Source: Flaccisagitta enflata
Taxonomy: Eukaryota > Chaetognatha > Sagittoidea > Aphragmophora
DNA length: 64,000 nucleotides
Direction: 5' to 3'
NCBI GenBank assembly: GCA_965153355.1
Contig: OZ231128.1
Location: forward strand, 7,812,001-7,876,000
Below are positions 1 through 9,394 of the stretch, in pieces. The notes below the pieces were generated by a model. That model ran no database searches and had not been told where the DNA came from. It saw only the letters and a list, made by a program, of their open reading frames with translations. A program made the translations under genes and the position numbers. How positions within the stretch are numbered: position 1 is the stretch's first letter; each line of letters starts with the position of its first letter.

Positions 1-208
1 TTCTTACTCAATCGTAACTATGTACGTTATAAATACTTGCTTTTCGTTTTTAAATTTTCTCGCTGTAAATGGATGATTACGGCGATGAGGAAGACCATAA
101 CAAGTTAACAACCATAAACACAACCACGACGGCGAAGACGATGACAGCGACAACGACGATGACTATGATGACGATGAAAGAGAACGAGAAAGAAAGAGAG
201 AAAGAGAG

Positions 209-211
<3 letters not shown>

Positions 212-296
<85 letters not shown>
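212..296. repeat. (GA)n microsatellite
   Basis: An uninterrupted GA dinucleotide tract preceded by an imperfect AGAAAG-rich lead-in. It gives spurious Glu-Arg and Ser-Leu open frames. Positions 1-211 hold a short acidic-codon stretch with no recognisable gene. Confidence 0.97.
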
Positions 297-301
<5 letters not shown>

Positions 302-397
302 TTGTCATTTAGATTCCGCAATTTGTCAGACCTGATGAAAAAGCGGATATGCGGAGGTTCTTCAAGACTTCCCTTCAATTTTCTTTCCACCTCTGAA

Positions 398-399
<2 letters not shown>

Positions 400-436
<37 letters not shown>

Positions 437-437
437 C

Positions 438-525
<88 letters not shown>

Positions 526-538
526 ACGCAAACATTGA
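400..538. repeat. (CA)n microsatellite
   Basis: A CA tract with a few interruptions near 430-440 and at the 3' end. Together with the GA tract it fills most of the first 540 bases. Confidence 0.97.
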
Positions 539-570
539 AAATGTACCAAAGGTTAGGGGTTATGGATATT

Positions 571-880
571 TAGTTGCGGACACGCAATTCTTTCTGTTTG
601 TTGGTCCGTGGGTCATTCTTTCTTTTTCTTTTTCTTTCTTTGTGTGGAAGCAAATCGACCCCTTTGGAGCTGCTGACCTGCTCCCCCCCTCATCTTTATT
701 CACAACCTTCTTAGGCAGGGCACGGGTACCGCTGACCATCTAATGCTTTTGCAACTATTTACTTTTTCGGCGTTTATGAGCTTTTTCAGCTCATCGCTCC
801 CGCCCAAATGCCCGATTGACTTTCTCCACTGCCCCCGCACACCCGCACGCAACTGGGGTAGCTGTGTATCCGGCCTGGTT
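571..880 (-). mobile_element. Element A copy (TT subtype) containing an element B head
   Basis: Read on the minus strand, it begins with the CCGGATACAC head motif (about 869-878) and ends with the tail hairpin at 573-590, where GTTGCG pairs with CGCAAT. Both head and tail carry the TT variant (head AGTTGCG, tail CGCAACT). Inside lies an element B head (about 668-755) whose first hairpin is TGC-TTTT-GCA instead of the usual CGC-TTTT-GCG, a compensatory pair change. Confidence 0.6.
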
Positions 881-984
881 TTGAAAAAAAAGTCACACAC
901 ACACACAAACAAAATTTTAGCATCGTCTTTTATCTCGCGTAATGAATTATCGTATCTGGATTTCCGTTTATTCCTGTTGATCGC

Positions 985-1270
985 GTTAACAGCGTGAACA
1001 CATATGATCATATTTAAATTTTTCAATGGTCCCACGAGGGAGTGATCGAGCGAGCCCGTGAACGGAGCACAGCGAAGTGTGCGTAGAGAAACGAGTGTGT
1101 CGAGCGTAGCGAAGCAAGCTTAGCGAAGCGGGCTGAGAGAAGCAAGCGTAGCAAAGCGGGCGTAGCAAAGCGGTTGTAGTGAAGCGGGCGTAGCGAAGCG
1201 AGTGAGCGGTGTGATGTGACGGACCAACGGACGGACCGACAGACTGAAAAGTGGCTACGCGACTAAAAAT
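985..1270 (+). repeat. Family D repeat, GCGTAGCGAAGC-rich
   Basis: It starts in a 'tcccacgagggagtgatcga' block and runs into many copies of a 7-12 bp motif around TAGCGAAGC. An element-A-like CGACTAAAAA end follows at about 1258-1268. Related copies lie at 3590-3840, 14150-14285 and 22735-22925. It may be a further interspersed family with an internal array; I do not recognise it. Confidence 0.55.
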
Positions 1271-1527
1271 TCTTAAGAAACGATTGTCCACTCTTCCAAG
1301 TTACTTTTCAATATTCAGAGACACAAAAAATGCGTTAAAAAGCCTTTAAAACAACTTTGTGATGGACGGACTAATCAATGGACTGACAGACTAATACACT
1401 GACTAACAGACTAACCAACCAGCCAACAAGTGGTAATTAATGCCACACAACCTTTACAATGTCTTTAAAACGTTTAAAACACCTTTTAAACAATTTTGTG
1501 ACGGACCGACAAACCGACTGACGAACC

Positions 1528-1640
1528 AGTCGCGGGTGGTTGAGCAGGAGCAGTACCGCAAAAACTGCTCGGAATTCAGAAATGTGACCGACAGACGGAC
1601 CGACAGACAGACCAAAAAGGCTAATAGAGTCATGTACACG
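1528..1640 (+). mobile_element. Element A copy, decayed
   Basis: It has the head core (AGTCGCGGGTGG..GAGCAGGAGCAG), the conserved GCTCGGAATTCA..AATGTGACCGAC middle and the (CGGA/CGAC) tetranucleotide region. The tail hairpin is degraded near 1630-1650. A further decayed CGAC/GGAC-rich fragment precedes it at 1360-1430. Confidence 0.55.
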
Positions 1641-1702
1641 CGTATCAATCCCGCTGCCTTCGGACTTTAAGGGACCTGGCGGCGGCGTGGATAAATAGCG
1701 TG

Positions 1703-1705
<3 letters not shown>

Positions 1706-1791
<86 letters not shown>
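1706..1791. repeat. (GA)n microsatellite
   Basis: A pure GA dinucleotide tract. Confidence 0.97.
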
Positions 1792-1793
<2 letters not shown>

Positions 1794-1916
1794 GTTGATG
1801 GCCAGACCGACTGACAAAGCCTCTTGTAGAGATGCAAGGAAGCATATAAAAATGTCCCAGAGTTGCTTTATATTTGTTTTAAATGGGAACGGTCAGAAAC
1901 CCAAATTACAAAAGAA

Positions 1917-2287
1917 ACAAGGTCAACAAACCTTAGTCGCGTGGTGATAAAGGTAATATAGGTAATAAAGGTAATAAAGGTAATAAAGGTAATAAGGTAA
2001 TGAATTAGAATAAAGTACTTAAATTACCTTTAAGTACCCTAAAGTACCTAATGTACCCTAAAGTACCTTAAAATACCCTAAAATACTTAAAGTACCCCAT
2101 AGTACCTTTAATACCTATAGTACCCTTAAGTACCCTAAAGTACCCTAAAGCACCTTTAAGTACTCTAAAGTACCCTTAATTACCTTTATAATGAAGAAAA
2201 AAGCTATATTTCAAAAATGTGACGGACCGACCGACCGACCGACCGACCGACCGACATAGCGGCTTCTAGAGTCGCGTTCACGCGACT
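1917..2287 (+). mobile_element. Element A copy carrying a minisatellite
   Basis: The head AGTCGCGTG (about 1934) is the exact reverse complement of CACGCGACT in the tail (2279-2287). The tail also folds locally as GTCGCG-TTCA-CGCGAC. Between them lie a GGTAATAAA array (about 1950-2000), a 10-bp AAAGTACCCT-type minisatellite (about 2015-2190) and a (CGAC)n run (2222-2253). This copy shows that the element can carry long private tandem arrays. Confidence 0.65.
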
Positions 2288-2447
2288 AAAAATGAAAAAT
2301 GTATTAAACGGGGAATGTCTTTTCGAAGCCAAGATACTTTTAATTACGTTCAAAGTGTCTCAGAAACTTTTTGGTTGGTCACAGTCAGTAGAATCTACTC
2401 AGTAGATTCATGGGCCGGTCAGTCATTGTGGCTGTCATTGTCGTCGT

Positions 2448-2449
2448 CG

Positions 2450-2535
<86 letters not shown>

Positions 2536-2580
2536 ATTGTTGTTGTTGTTATTGTTGTTGGTGTTATTGTTGTTGGTGAT
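2448..2580. repeat. (GTT)n microsatellite
   Basis: About 44 GTT triplets with a few ATT and GGT interruptions at the 3' side. The poly-Val and poly-Leu frames across it are artefacts of the triplet repeat. Confidence 0.97.
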
Positions 2581-2641
2581 GTTGTAACCGGAGACTTATG
2601 GACGAGTCGGAATGATTGCGTGCCCTCTCATTTTGCGAAAT

Positions 2642-3250
2642 AGTAATGGGTGGTCAAAAATAAGTGACCAAGTTAAAAATTTTTTTCAATGAGTTTGCAA
2701 TTCTTTTTATATGCTAGTACCCATAAAAGAAAGTGATTTGCATACAAAAAATATTGATATCAAATGTGATGAATGAAAAAAAAACAATAAAGTGTTGACT
2801 CAAATCATAAAAAAATTGATTAACTAATTATTTTTAAAATATATTTGAGAAAATTGAATCATGTACATCAATTTTCATAAACCTCAACACTCTGGTTTTT
2901 TAGTTGTAACTTTTATGACATTGGATGATTCTTACTCACATTTTTTATTTTTTTATAGTTGTTTATTTTTATTTTTTTATCAGTTTTCGTTTGATCCATG
3001 ATTAGTGAAACCATATAGTTTTTTTTTATTTTTAGATGAAAATTCTTTTGATAAAATCAAGGCAGTTTAAAATCAAAATCATTTTTTTTTGCGAATAGTA
3101 AAATATATCAGTGAATACAAAAAATTTCAATAAAAAAAAAAATTGTTTTATTTAATATCTTCACAACATTGAAGATCTTTTTTTAATCTAAGATTTTTTT
3201 TAATCGTTATGAAATATAAAAAAAAGCTACTTTTTTTACCAACCGTTATG
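2642..3250. mobile_element. Possible AT-rich foldback MITE
   Basis: The left end (AATGGGTGGTCAAAAA) resembles the reverse complement of the right end (TAACGGTTGGTAAAAAAAG, read inward from about 3250). The interior is AT-rich with many A- and T-runs and no gene. The inverted ends are imperfect and no target duplication is clear, so this is tentative. Confidence 0.3.
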
Positions 3251-3351
3251 TAGTGATATTCGTTGTCCTATTCGCCGTTTTCGTCGATCGTCTTTGGCAT
3301 CAACTTATTGGCCAAATAGAGAGTTGGCGTAATAGCGGGTGTTGCATTCAA

Positions 3352-3496
3352 AATAAGGCCGTATACACGGCAGCATTAGTCGCGGATGGGTGGGCAGGAG
3401 CGAAAAACCTGGAACAGGGACTCATGGAAGGACGGACCATCGGACCAACCAACCAACAGACAGAAAAGTGGCTTGTAGAGTCGAGTGTCCGGGACT
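3352..3496 (+). mobile_element. Element A copy
   Basis: Head AAGGCCGTATACACGG..AGTCGCGGATGGGTGGGCAGG; tail GAGTCGAGTGTCCGGGACT followed by AAAAA. The interior GGAC/CCAA tetranucleotides are decayed. Both tail-hairpin arms carry substitutions, so this is an old copy. Confidence 0.7.
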
Positions 3497-3589
3497 AAAA
3501 ACACTATCCTGATTTGAAGCACCGCCGCGTCGAAAGCGATTTTTAGTCCGCTCTTCCATGGCCCATAGGGCCTGTTTCTAGTCGTGACA

Positions 3590-3840
3590 ATCGCGTTTTG
3601 AAAGGGCCACTTGGTCACTCGCTACAATTGTTTGCTCTCACCGCTTACTCCGCTCACTTGCTCCGCAGCCCTCAGCTTCGCTACGCTCCACTACGCTTGC
3701 TTCGCTCACTCGCTCCGTTCACAGGCTTGCTCAACTTACTTCGCTCACTCTCTCATGGGACAGTTGACATCTGTGTTCATGCTGAGATCTTGTTCAAGGG
3801 AAACAAACGCAATAGTTGTCGTCACTAGAAACACGCCCTT
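3590..3840 (-). repeat. Family D repeat
   Basis: The minus-strand equivalent of the 985-1270 repeat: a GGGCCACT..GTCACTCGCT lead-in, then CGCTTACTCCGCTCACT-type arrays, ending in CTCATGGGACAGTTGA. The right-arm copy at 22735-22925 shares the 'actgtcccatgagggagtga' block. Confidence 0.55.
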
Positions 3841-3935
3841 AGGCTTAGAGCTAGAGTGCCGAAACGACAGTTGAAGAAAAGCGACAGGGCAGCTACCTCA
3901 AGTTGACAGTAGCGATGATCACATCTGTCGTAAAG

Positions 3936-3937
3936 TT

Positions 3938-4015
<78 letters not shown>

Positions 4016-4019
4016 TTGC

Positions 4020-4116
<97 letters not shown>

Positions 4117-4118
4117 GC
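3936..4118. repeat. (GTT)n microsatellite, about 60 triplets
   Basis: A GTT tract of about 180 bp with one TTTTTGC interruption at 4012-4020. It yields poly-Cys, poly-Leu, poly-Asn and poly-Thr frames that are not genes. Confidence 0.97.
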
Positions 4119-4182
4119 TGCGGCAGGGGCAGACATTGAGAGGCAAAAAAAAGGGAGAAATGAGAGAGACAGAGGGGGTATT

Positions 4183-4318
4183 GTAAGGGCCACTCGGTCG
4201 CTCAATACATTTGTTCGCTCGTACCGCTCACTATGCTCACTAGCTGCGAGAGCAAGAGCAAGCGAGAGCAAGCGAGAGTGAGCAAGAGCAAGAGGGAGCA
4301 AGAGCAAGAGCGAGAGCA

Positions 4319-4359
<41 letters not shown>

Positions 4360-4360
4360 G
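4183..4360. repeat. Family D-like repeat and (ACAG)n tract
   Basis: 4183-4250 resembles the family D lead-in (GGGCCACTCGGTCGCTC..CCGCTCACT). 4250-4317 is a GAGCAAGAGC repeat, and 4318-4358 is a clean (ACAG)n tetranucleotide run. Confidence 0.6.
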
Positions 4361-4930
4361 AATCAGATAGACCGGTAACGGACAGGGAGAACGACCGTGG
4401 AATCCTCAAACCCAACAACATACATTTTCGCTTCATTTTGGTGTCATTCATACGCTGACGTGTTCAGTCATGTCAGATGTGCCCTCAGCATGGTCGTTGT
4501 TAGGGTCGTAATCATCGTCATTGTTCACAACTCATTTTCATCGTTTTTCTGATCTCTTAATACAAATCGAAAAAAAGAAGAAGAAAAAATGAAGAAAAAG
4601 CGGAAAAGAGTAATTCGGTCAGAATTCAGTAATGAGAGTTCGTTTTAGAAGCAATAAGGCTTTTTCAAGTGGCGATGCAGCAGATTTTGGAAGACACACT
4701 CTTAGTCGCTACAACATTACTATTACATAGAAACTCATAATCCACACTAGAGAACGGAGGATCGCGCGAGGATCCCCCTACCCACGGATGTAGTGCTAAG
4801 TAAAAGCTACCGTAGCGTGGGTTTATTTCCCTCATTAGGGCTTAACGTTCTTTAACGTTTCATTAAAACTGCGAGAATATTATGGTAATTATCTACTCCC
4901 CAAAACAATAACAATTGATTTTTTCAGGGT
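4360..4930. other. Mostly unique DNA with one imperfect hairpin
   Basis: No gene seen. At about 4789-4830, CCCACG..GTAG pairs with CTAC..CGTGGG to give an imperfect stem of about 10 bp around an A-rich loop. The rest is unremarkable AT-rich sequence. Confidence 0.5.
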
Positions 4931-5487
4931 CACGGTCCATTGTGGGTCGGTCGGTCGGTTGGTCGGTCGGTCGGTCACACTTTACTTTTTTTATCCATTT
5001 TATTCCTACTAACTCATTTTAAATAAATTAGGTCATTTAAAGTCAAATTAGATCAGTTTAAGTCATTTTGGGTCATTTAAAGTCAGTTTAGGTCAATTTA
5101 AGTCATTTGAGTTGTTTTAATAGTTTTCAGCATTTTAGTGATTTTAGGTCAATTTAAGTCTGTTAAGTTCAATTTAAATCATTCTAGGTCAATTTAAGTC
5201 ATTTAAAGTCATTTAGAGTCATTTAAAGTCATTTAAAGTCATTTTAAGTCATTTTAAGTCAATTTAAGTCAATTTAAGTCATTTTAGTCACTGGGTCATT
5301 TTAGACAGTTTAGGTCAATTCAAGTAAATTTAGGTCATTTTAAGTCATTTCAGGTAATTTTAAATCTTTCTAAATCATTTTAAGTCATCTTATATCAATC
5401 ATATTCGATGAAAGTCATTTTAGTTATGTGGTTATGTAATTAAGTAATGATTAAGTCTCGCACGCGACTTATAGGTGTTGGCCTTGT
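4930..5487 (-). mobile_element. Element A-like copy with a 10-11 bp minisatellite
   Basis: A (GGTC)n run at 4948-4976 is the element A tetranucleotide region. 5020-5440 is a degenerate array of about 10-11 bp (AAGTCATTTT / AGGTCAATTT). At 5454-5487, on the minus strand, is an ACAAGGCC..AAGTCGCGTGCGAG head. The tail hairpin is lost. The right boundary abuts the outer edge of the giant inverted repeat. Confidence 0.5.
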
Positions 5488-5692
5488 TTTCTCTTCATCT
5501 TTTGCTTCTTTTCCATCTTTTTACTGGATTCTCAGCCCAACGGACTTCCCAGCCCGACAGACAGGGACGTCCGTGGATGTCCTAAATTTCCCTTGTCCTC
5601 AACCTCGCCAATGACAAAATAGGGTGTCATAGTTTCATTCTCAGCACCAAACGCTTCCCCTGCAAATAAACGAAATTTCCAAATAATTTCAC

Positions 5693-5815
5693 CTGTCTGC
5701 ACAGATTGAGGTCGATTTCAGCAATGATGATTCCGTCTCTGACTCTCGATAGTCCCGGAGTTCGACATCCATCTGGGGACGCGATGTAAGAGGAGCCATA
5801 AAAATGACCAAAATC
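5693..5815 (-). CDS. UPB1: Beta-ureidopropionase exon, left-arm copy
   Basis: This is the inverted paralogue of the exon at 31257-31379. The 123 bp (41 codons, no stop) are bounded on the minus strand by a CTCTTTTC-AG acceptor and a CAG/GTGAAA donor. It encodes the nitrilase-superfamily segment [16 protein letters not shown], then [12 protein letters not shown] and [10 protein letters not shown]. It differs from the right copy at 12 sites: 11 synonymous and one Lys/Arg. No terminal exon is visible on the minus strand between 1 and 5692, so either that exon lies beyond the window or this copy is truncated. Upstream exons, which would hold the Glu-Lys-Cys catalytic residues, were not found in the arm. 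The exon identity is firm; whether this copy is functional is open. Confidence 0.85.
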
Positions 5816-6470
5816 CTGAAAAGAGATTAAGAAAATGAATCAGTCTCAGTTCGATATCCCGCCATTTGACATGTTAGGAGATGCGATGTATGATCAACTG
5901 TGAAAATGACCAAAATTCTGAAAAGAGATTAGGGAAATTAATTTGTCTCTGTTCGAAATCCCTGCATTAAACATCCATCAGGAGACGCAATGTATGATGA
6001 ACCGTAAAAATGACCAATATCCTGAAAAATAGATAAAAATCATGATAAAGGTAATAAGAGTTGGGCATCCATCAGGAGACGATGTCCGTAAAAATGACTG
6101 TAAAAATGACCAAAATCCTAATAGAGATAATGAGAATAAGACGAACTTCGACAAGAATCAGGAGACGCGTTGTAAAACAAGCTGTAAAAATTACCAATAA
6201 AGAGATGAAAAGAATAAGACAAAGTTCGACATCTGTCGGAGGACGCGATGTAAAACGGGCTTCAAAAATGACCAAAATCTTGAAAAAAGCTAAAGAGAAT
6301 TAGTCAAGAGTCGGACAACCACCGGAGGTTGCGATGTATGACAAACCATTGAGTAATGAGTATGATATGAATCATGAAAACGAAGAGAAAAAATGAATTT
6401 CGCAGAATGAGACATCCAAAAAAACTGAAATCTTCAAAAGGTGAACTGAATCAGTAGGATTATGGTAATC
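5816..6470 (-). pseudogene. Tandem array of decayed UPB1 exon starts, left arm
   Basis: On the minus strand, upstream of the intact exon, the module [pyrimidine tract, AG, GATTTTGGTCATTTTTA..., TACATCGCGTC, TGATGGATGTCGAAC] recurs with a spacing of about 80-105 bp. Starts lie near 5920, 6024, 6118, 6200 and 6276, with weaker traces beyond. Copies carry stops and indels and lose the 3' half of the exon (PGLSRV onward). The same array exists in the right arm, so it predates the inverted duplication. Confidence 0.75.
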
Positions 6471-6528
6471 ATCAGAGTATGTCAATTAACACAAGCTACA
6501 AATTTGACCAAAATCCCGATGAATGGAA

Positions 6529-6905
6529 CTAGTCATCCAAGGATCGCACATGGTCAGCGGTACCCTTTGCCCTGCTTTATTGCTGTTTCAAGGTGGTGAG
6601 TTGGGAGCAGGGCAGCAGCCTGAAAGGACCGATTTCCTATAGAACACAGGGGTGAACCGTTTCATCCATCTGTCATCACTGATTTCAGGAGGGTTGACTG
6701 ATTTTGGGCCTGTGAGGATTGGATTGGGACCTAGACATAGGGTTTGTTTTAAAGGCTAGGATTCGGGCTTAAAGGCTTGGAATTGAATCTTATGGCTAGG
6801 ATTAAAGCATCAGGGCTAGAATTTCGGTCCTTTGAGTAGTATGAACATTCTTATTGGCCATCAGTCTTTTTTAAGTCAAGGGTCAGCCTCCAAGTCTGTA
6901 ATGGT
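6529..6905 (+). mobile_element. Element B copy (ATCC subtype), 3' part eroded
   Basis: It has the head TAGTC-ATCC-AA-GGAT, TGGTCAGCGGTACC, the GCCCTGCT..AGCAGGGC stem, then GGCAGCAGCC and a degraded CCTATAGAACACAGGGG region. A degenerate array of about 20-30 bp (GGCTAGGATT..) follows. The counterpart in the right arm lies at about 30000-30372 on the minus strand. Confidence 0.65.
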
Positions 6906-7230
6906 TGCGAAAAGTCCTGAGAGATGAGACCTCATCAGTTTAAAAGCGCGGCCCAAAACGGCAAAACCATTTAACCAAAAAGAAGTTCGGGAGGTCATTT
7001 GGCAACATACATGGTGAGGATCTGGAACTAAAGCGAAGGGAAAAAAAACAAACAACTATCCCGATGGTGCCACGATACGCCCACGACCCATATCCCCACA
7101 ATCATACTGGACCAATGGCATGAGACAATGTTGCATCAACTGATGTACTAAAGAGAAATACAAGGCAAAAACCACTTGAAGAGATACATAGATGTCAATT
7201 TGTTAGAAATAGAAATAGAAAATAAGAATA
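6906..7230. other. Arm sequence without recognised features
   Basis: Conserved between the arms (right-arm counterpart about 29370-29690). Moderately AT-rich, no gene or repeat recognised. Confidence 0.6.
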
Positions 7231-7540
7231 AAACGCATGCCATTTGGTAATTTTGTAGAAGAGGTATCGCACTTGAATTTCCCGAAAATTCCGCCAGAGC
7301 AAACTTTCAATCGGCGAGTAGATATCAAGCCCTAAAACACCCCTACCCCTAACACTAGCCCTAACCCCAACCCTAACCTTACCCCTTAGACTATCCCTGA
7401 CCTTATCCTTAAACTAAATCTAACTCTACCCCTAACTCTAACCCTAACTCTAACCCTAACTCGTTACCCGCTTCCGAGTGGTTGACCGCTAAAAACAAAA
7501 GACAAAGGGGCGCTAAGTCTCGGTAAACGTGACCCGCTAG
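7230..7540. other. Left-arm-specific segment with a degenerate telomere-like CCCTAA tract
   Basis: 7330-7462 is dominated by variants of CCCTAA (CCCTAAC, CCCCTAAC, CTCTAACC). The whole segment of about 310 bp is missing from the right arm, where the flanks join near 29341. It is either an insertion in the left arm or a deletion in the right. Confidence 0.6.
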
Positions 7541-7800
7541 TCAACTACTTCATATTTAACTAGTATAGTTCATATTGAAGAAGTGTGAGTCTTGTCTGCT
7601 ACAGTCAATCATACTTTTTTTGGTCGCAAACTCTCTATCCTAATTTCTATAGTCTGTAAATTGCTGTGCCGACCAAAAGACACAATGAGTTATAAAGTCG
7701 CGTGAAAGAGGCGTTAACCAGGAGCATGTTAGGCATGGTAAACAAGTAACCAGATCCAAGGGTAACAATATATCACGGATGGATACCGGTGTGAACCACA

Positions 7801-7821
7801 TGCACACACACACACACACAC

Positions 7822-7900
<79 letters not shown>
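7801..7900. repeat. (CA)n microsatellite
   Basis: Paralogous to the shorter (TG)n at 28999-29071 in the right arm. Confidence 0.97.
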
Positions 7901-7904
<4 letters not shown>

Positions 7905-7919
7905 AATGAGCGTTTTCAC

Positions 7920-8017
7920 TGTTTATGTCTATGGCGTCACGGACAGACAGAGGAATGGAGGTAAGAAAGGACGGGAGGATAGACGGACTTTCAGAGACGC
8001 GAGTCCGCGACTAAAAA
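7920..8017 (+). mobile_element. Element A tail, decayed
   Basis: GACGG-rich interior followed by a GACGCG-AGTC-CGCGACT hairpin and AAAAA at 8000-8022. Right-arm counterpart near 28876-28960. Confidence 0.5.
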
Positions 8018-9394
8018 GCTGATTCTAATCGTTTTTGGATGAGTAGTGGGCAAATTCATTGAGGACAGGAATTGGGCAAAATACGTCATTGGGAGTAGGC
8101 CGAAGGGTTTAAGGTGGGGAAAGCCGGAGAGGCGGAAGGCGGCGGACCAAGATGGGAGGGTTAGGAGTCAGGGACATGGGTAAGTTGCTTGATGCAACAT
8201 TGAGAAGACATGAGGATGCCACAGAGATGAAATGATGAAATAATTAACTGAGTAGGAAATCGCTACTTGCAAGGAAAGCGATCAATGATCAAGAACTTCT
8301 TAAAGCTATTGGAAAGGAAATGAGATTCGTCTCGTATCATCACAACCTGGGAAGTTTCAAATTGTTATTTGAGAGACGTTAGAGAATGCATAAACGTCTG
8401 AGAGGCCCGCAGAGACTCTCATTTTCTTAATTCATTCGCTCAACAATCAACACTCTCTATGTATCTACTCATCACCTCTCTGACTGAAATGTATCCAGAG
8501 GCAGCACTGAGATATTTGCTACATTCATTCACTTCCGTTTTGTTATCAAGATCATTTTATATTCGTTTAAAAGTTTCTAAATTTGTATAAACCCCATTGA
8601 TTTATGATATATACATCGTTAGCACTGTCAGCCTTCAGAATCATCCCTCCTTTCTTTTCCTTCAGTAAAGGAACGATGAATCAAATTTGTTTGAAAAGGA
8701 AAAAGATGTTTCCCTTCTAAGAGGACACGGTCCATGATTTCGTTTGGCCGACTGATGGCTCCATTAGCCTACAAAACGGTTTTGAAAAGCTTGTTCCATT
8801 ACTAATGGTATTAGTTCATTCACACTCGCACTGCTAAAACCGCTCTCACCACTTGCTTTCACGGCACCGTTTTGCCGTGTGCTGTTTACTGTTTTGGTCA
8901 TTTAACAGGAAATGTACACACTATGATATGAGTAAGCGGAGTCAATTCATTTGTAATTCCGTGGTAACGAAACAATATTCAGTGTGAATTCAAATCAATG
9001 ATTGAATTGATTAGTCCGTGGGTTCAATAACGAACAGATGGCAATGGTTTCTCCACTGCAATGAGTTTAGTCTAAAACACATATTTTCATATCGTCATAC
9101 TTGGCTTAAAAGCGGTGATACGGTGTACCGTGATTCCGGAAAAAAAAGCCATACAAACAGACCGGGGAGAGTAAAAGATAAAACGATACTGTTGGAACCT
9201 GCATTCCTCCATTTCTTTCTAGGTCTTCCACCTGTAAAACCTCTCCGGCCAGCTGAAAAAAAAAACCGAGAAATCCCAACTCGTCTGTTTGGCTGTCTGT
9301 CCCAGTCCCGCCATCTGACTGTTTGTATGTGTCTGTCCCTGTATCCTTTTCCTTTTTCTTCCTCTTCGGTTCCTAGTGCAGTGTAGTTCTTTTT
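8018..9394. other. Low-repeat arm sequence, no gene recognised
   Basis: Conserved in the right arm (27520-28870). I see no open frame that is preserved in both arms and no domain motif. One short ACCGTTTTGCCGTGTGC..GTTTTGGTCATTT region near 8868-8900 may be a minor inverted motif. Confidence 0.6.

Noticed and set aside
3825-4451. 208-codon minus-strand frame with poly-Thr
   Set aside because: Created by the (GTT)n microsatellite and flanking family D/(ACAG)n DNA; not a protein.
7640-7897. Arm-shared frame downstream of the (CA)n/(TG)n tract (FTPVSIRDILLPLDL..)
   Set aside because: About 50 codons shared by 7640-7780 and 29080-29236, but short, without motif, starting inside a microsatellite, and no more conserved than neighbouring arm DNA as far as I can see.
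9018-9386. 122-codon frame in the left arm
   Set aside because: The homologous right-arm stretch (27520-27890) does not preserve the frame.
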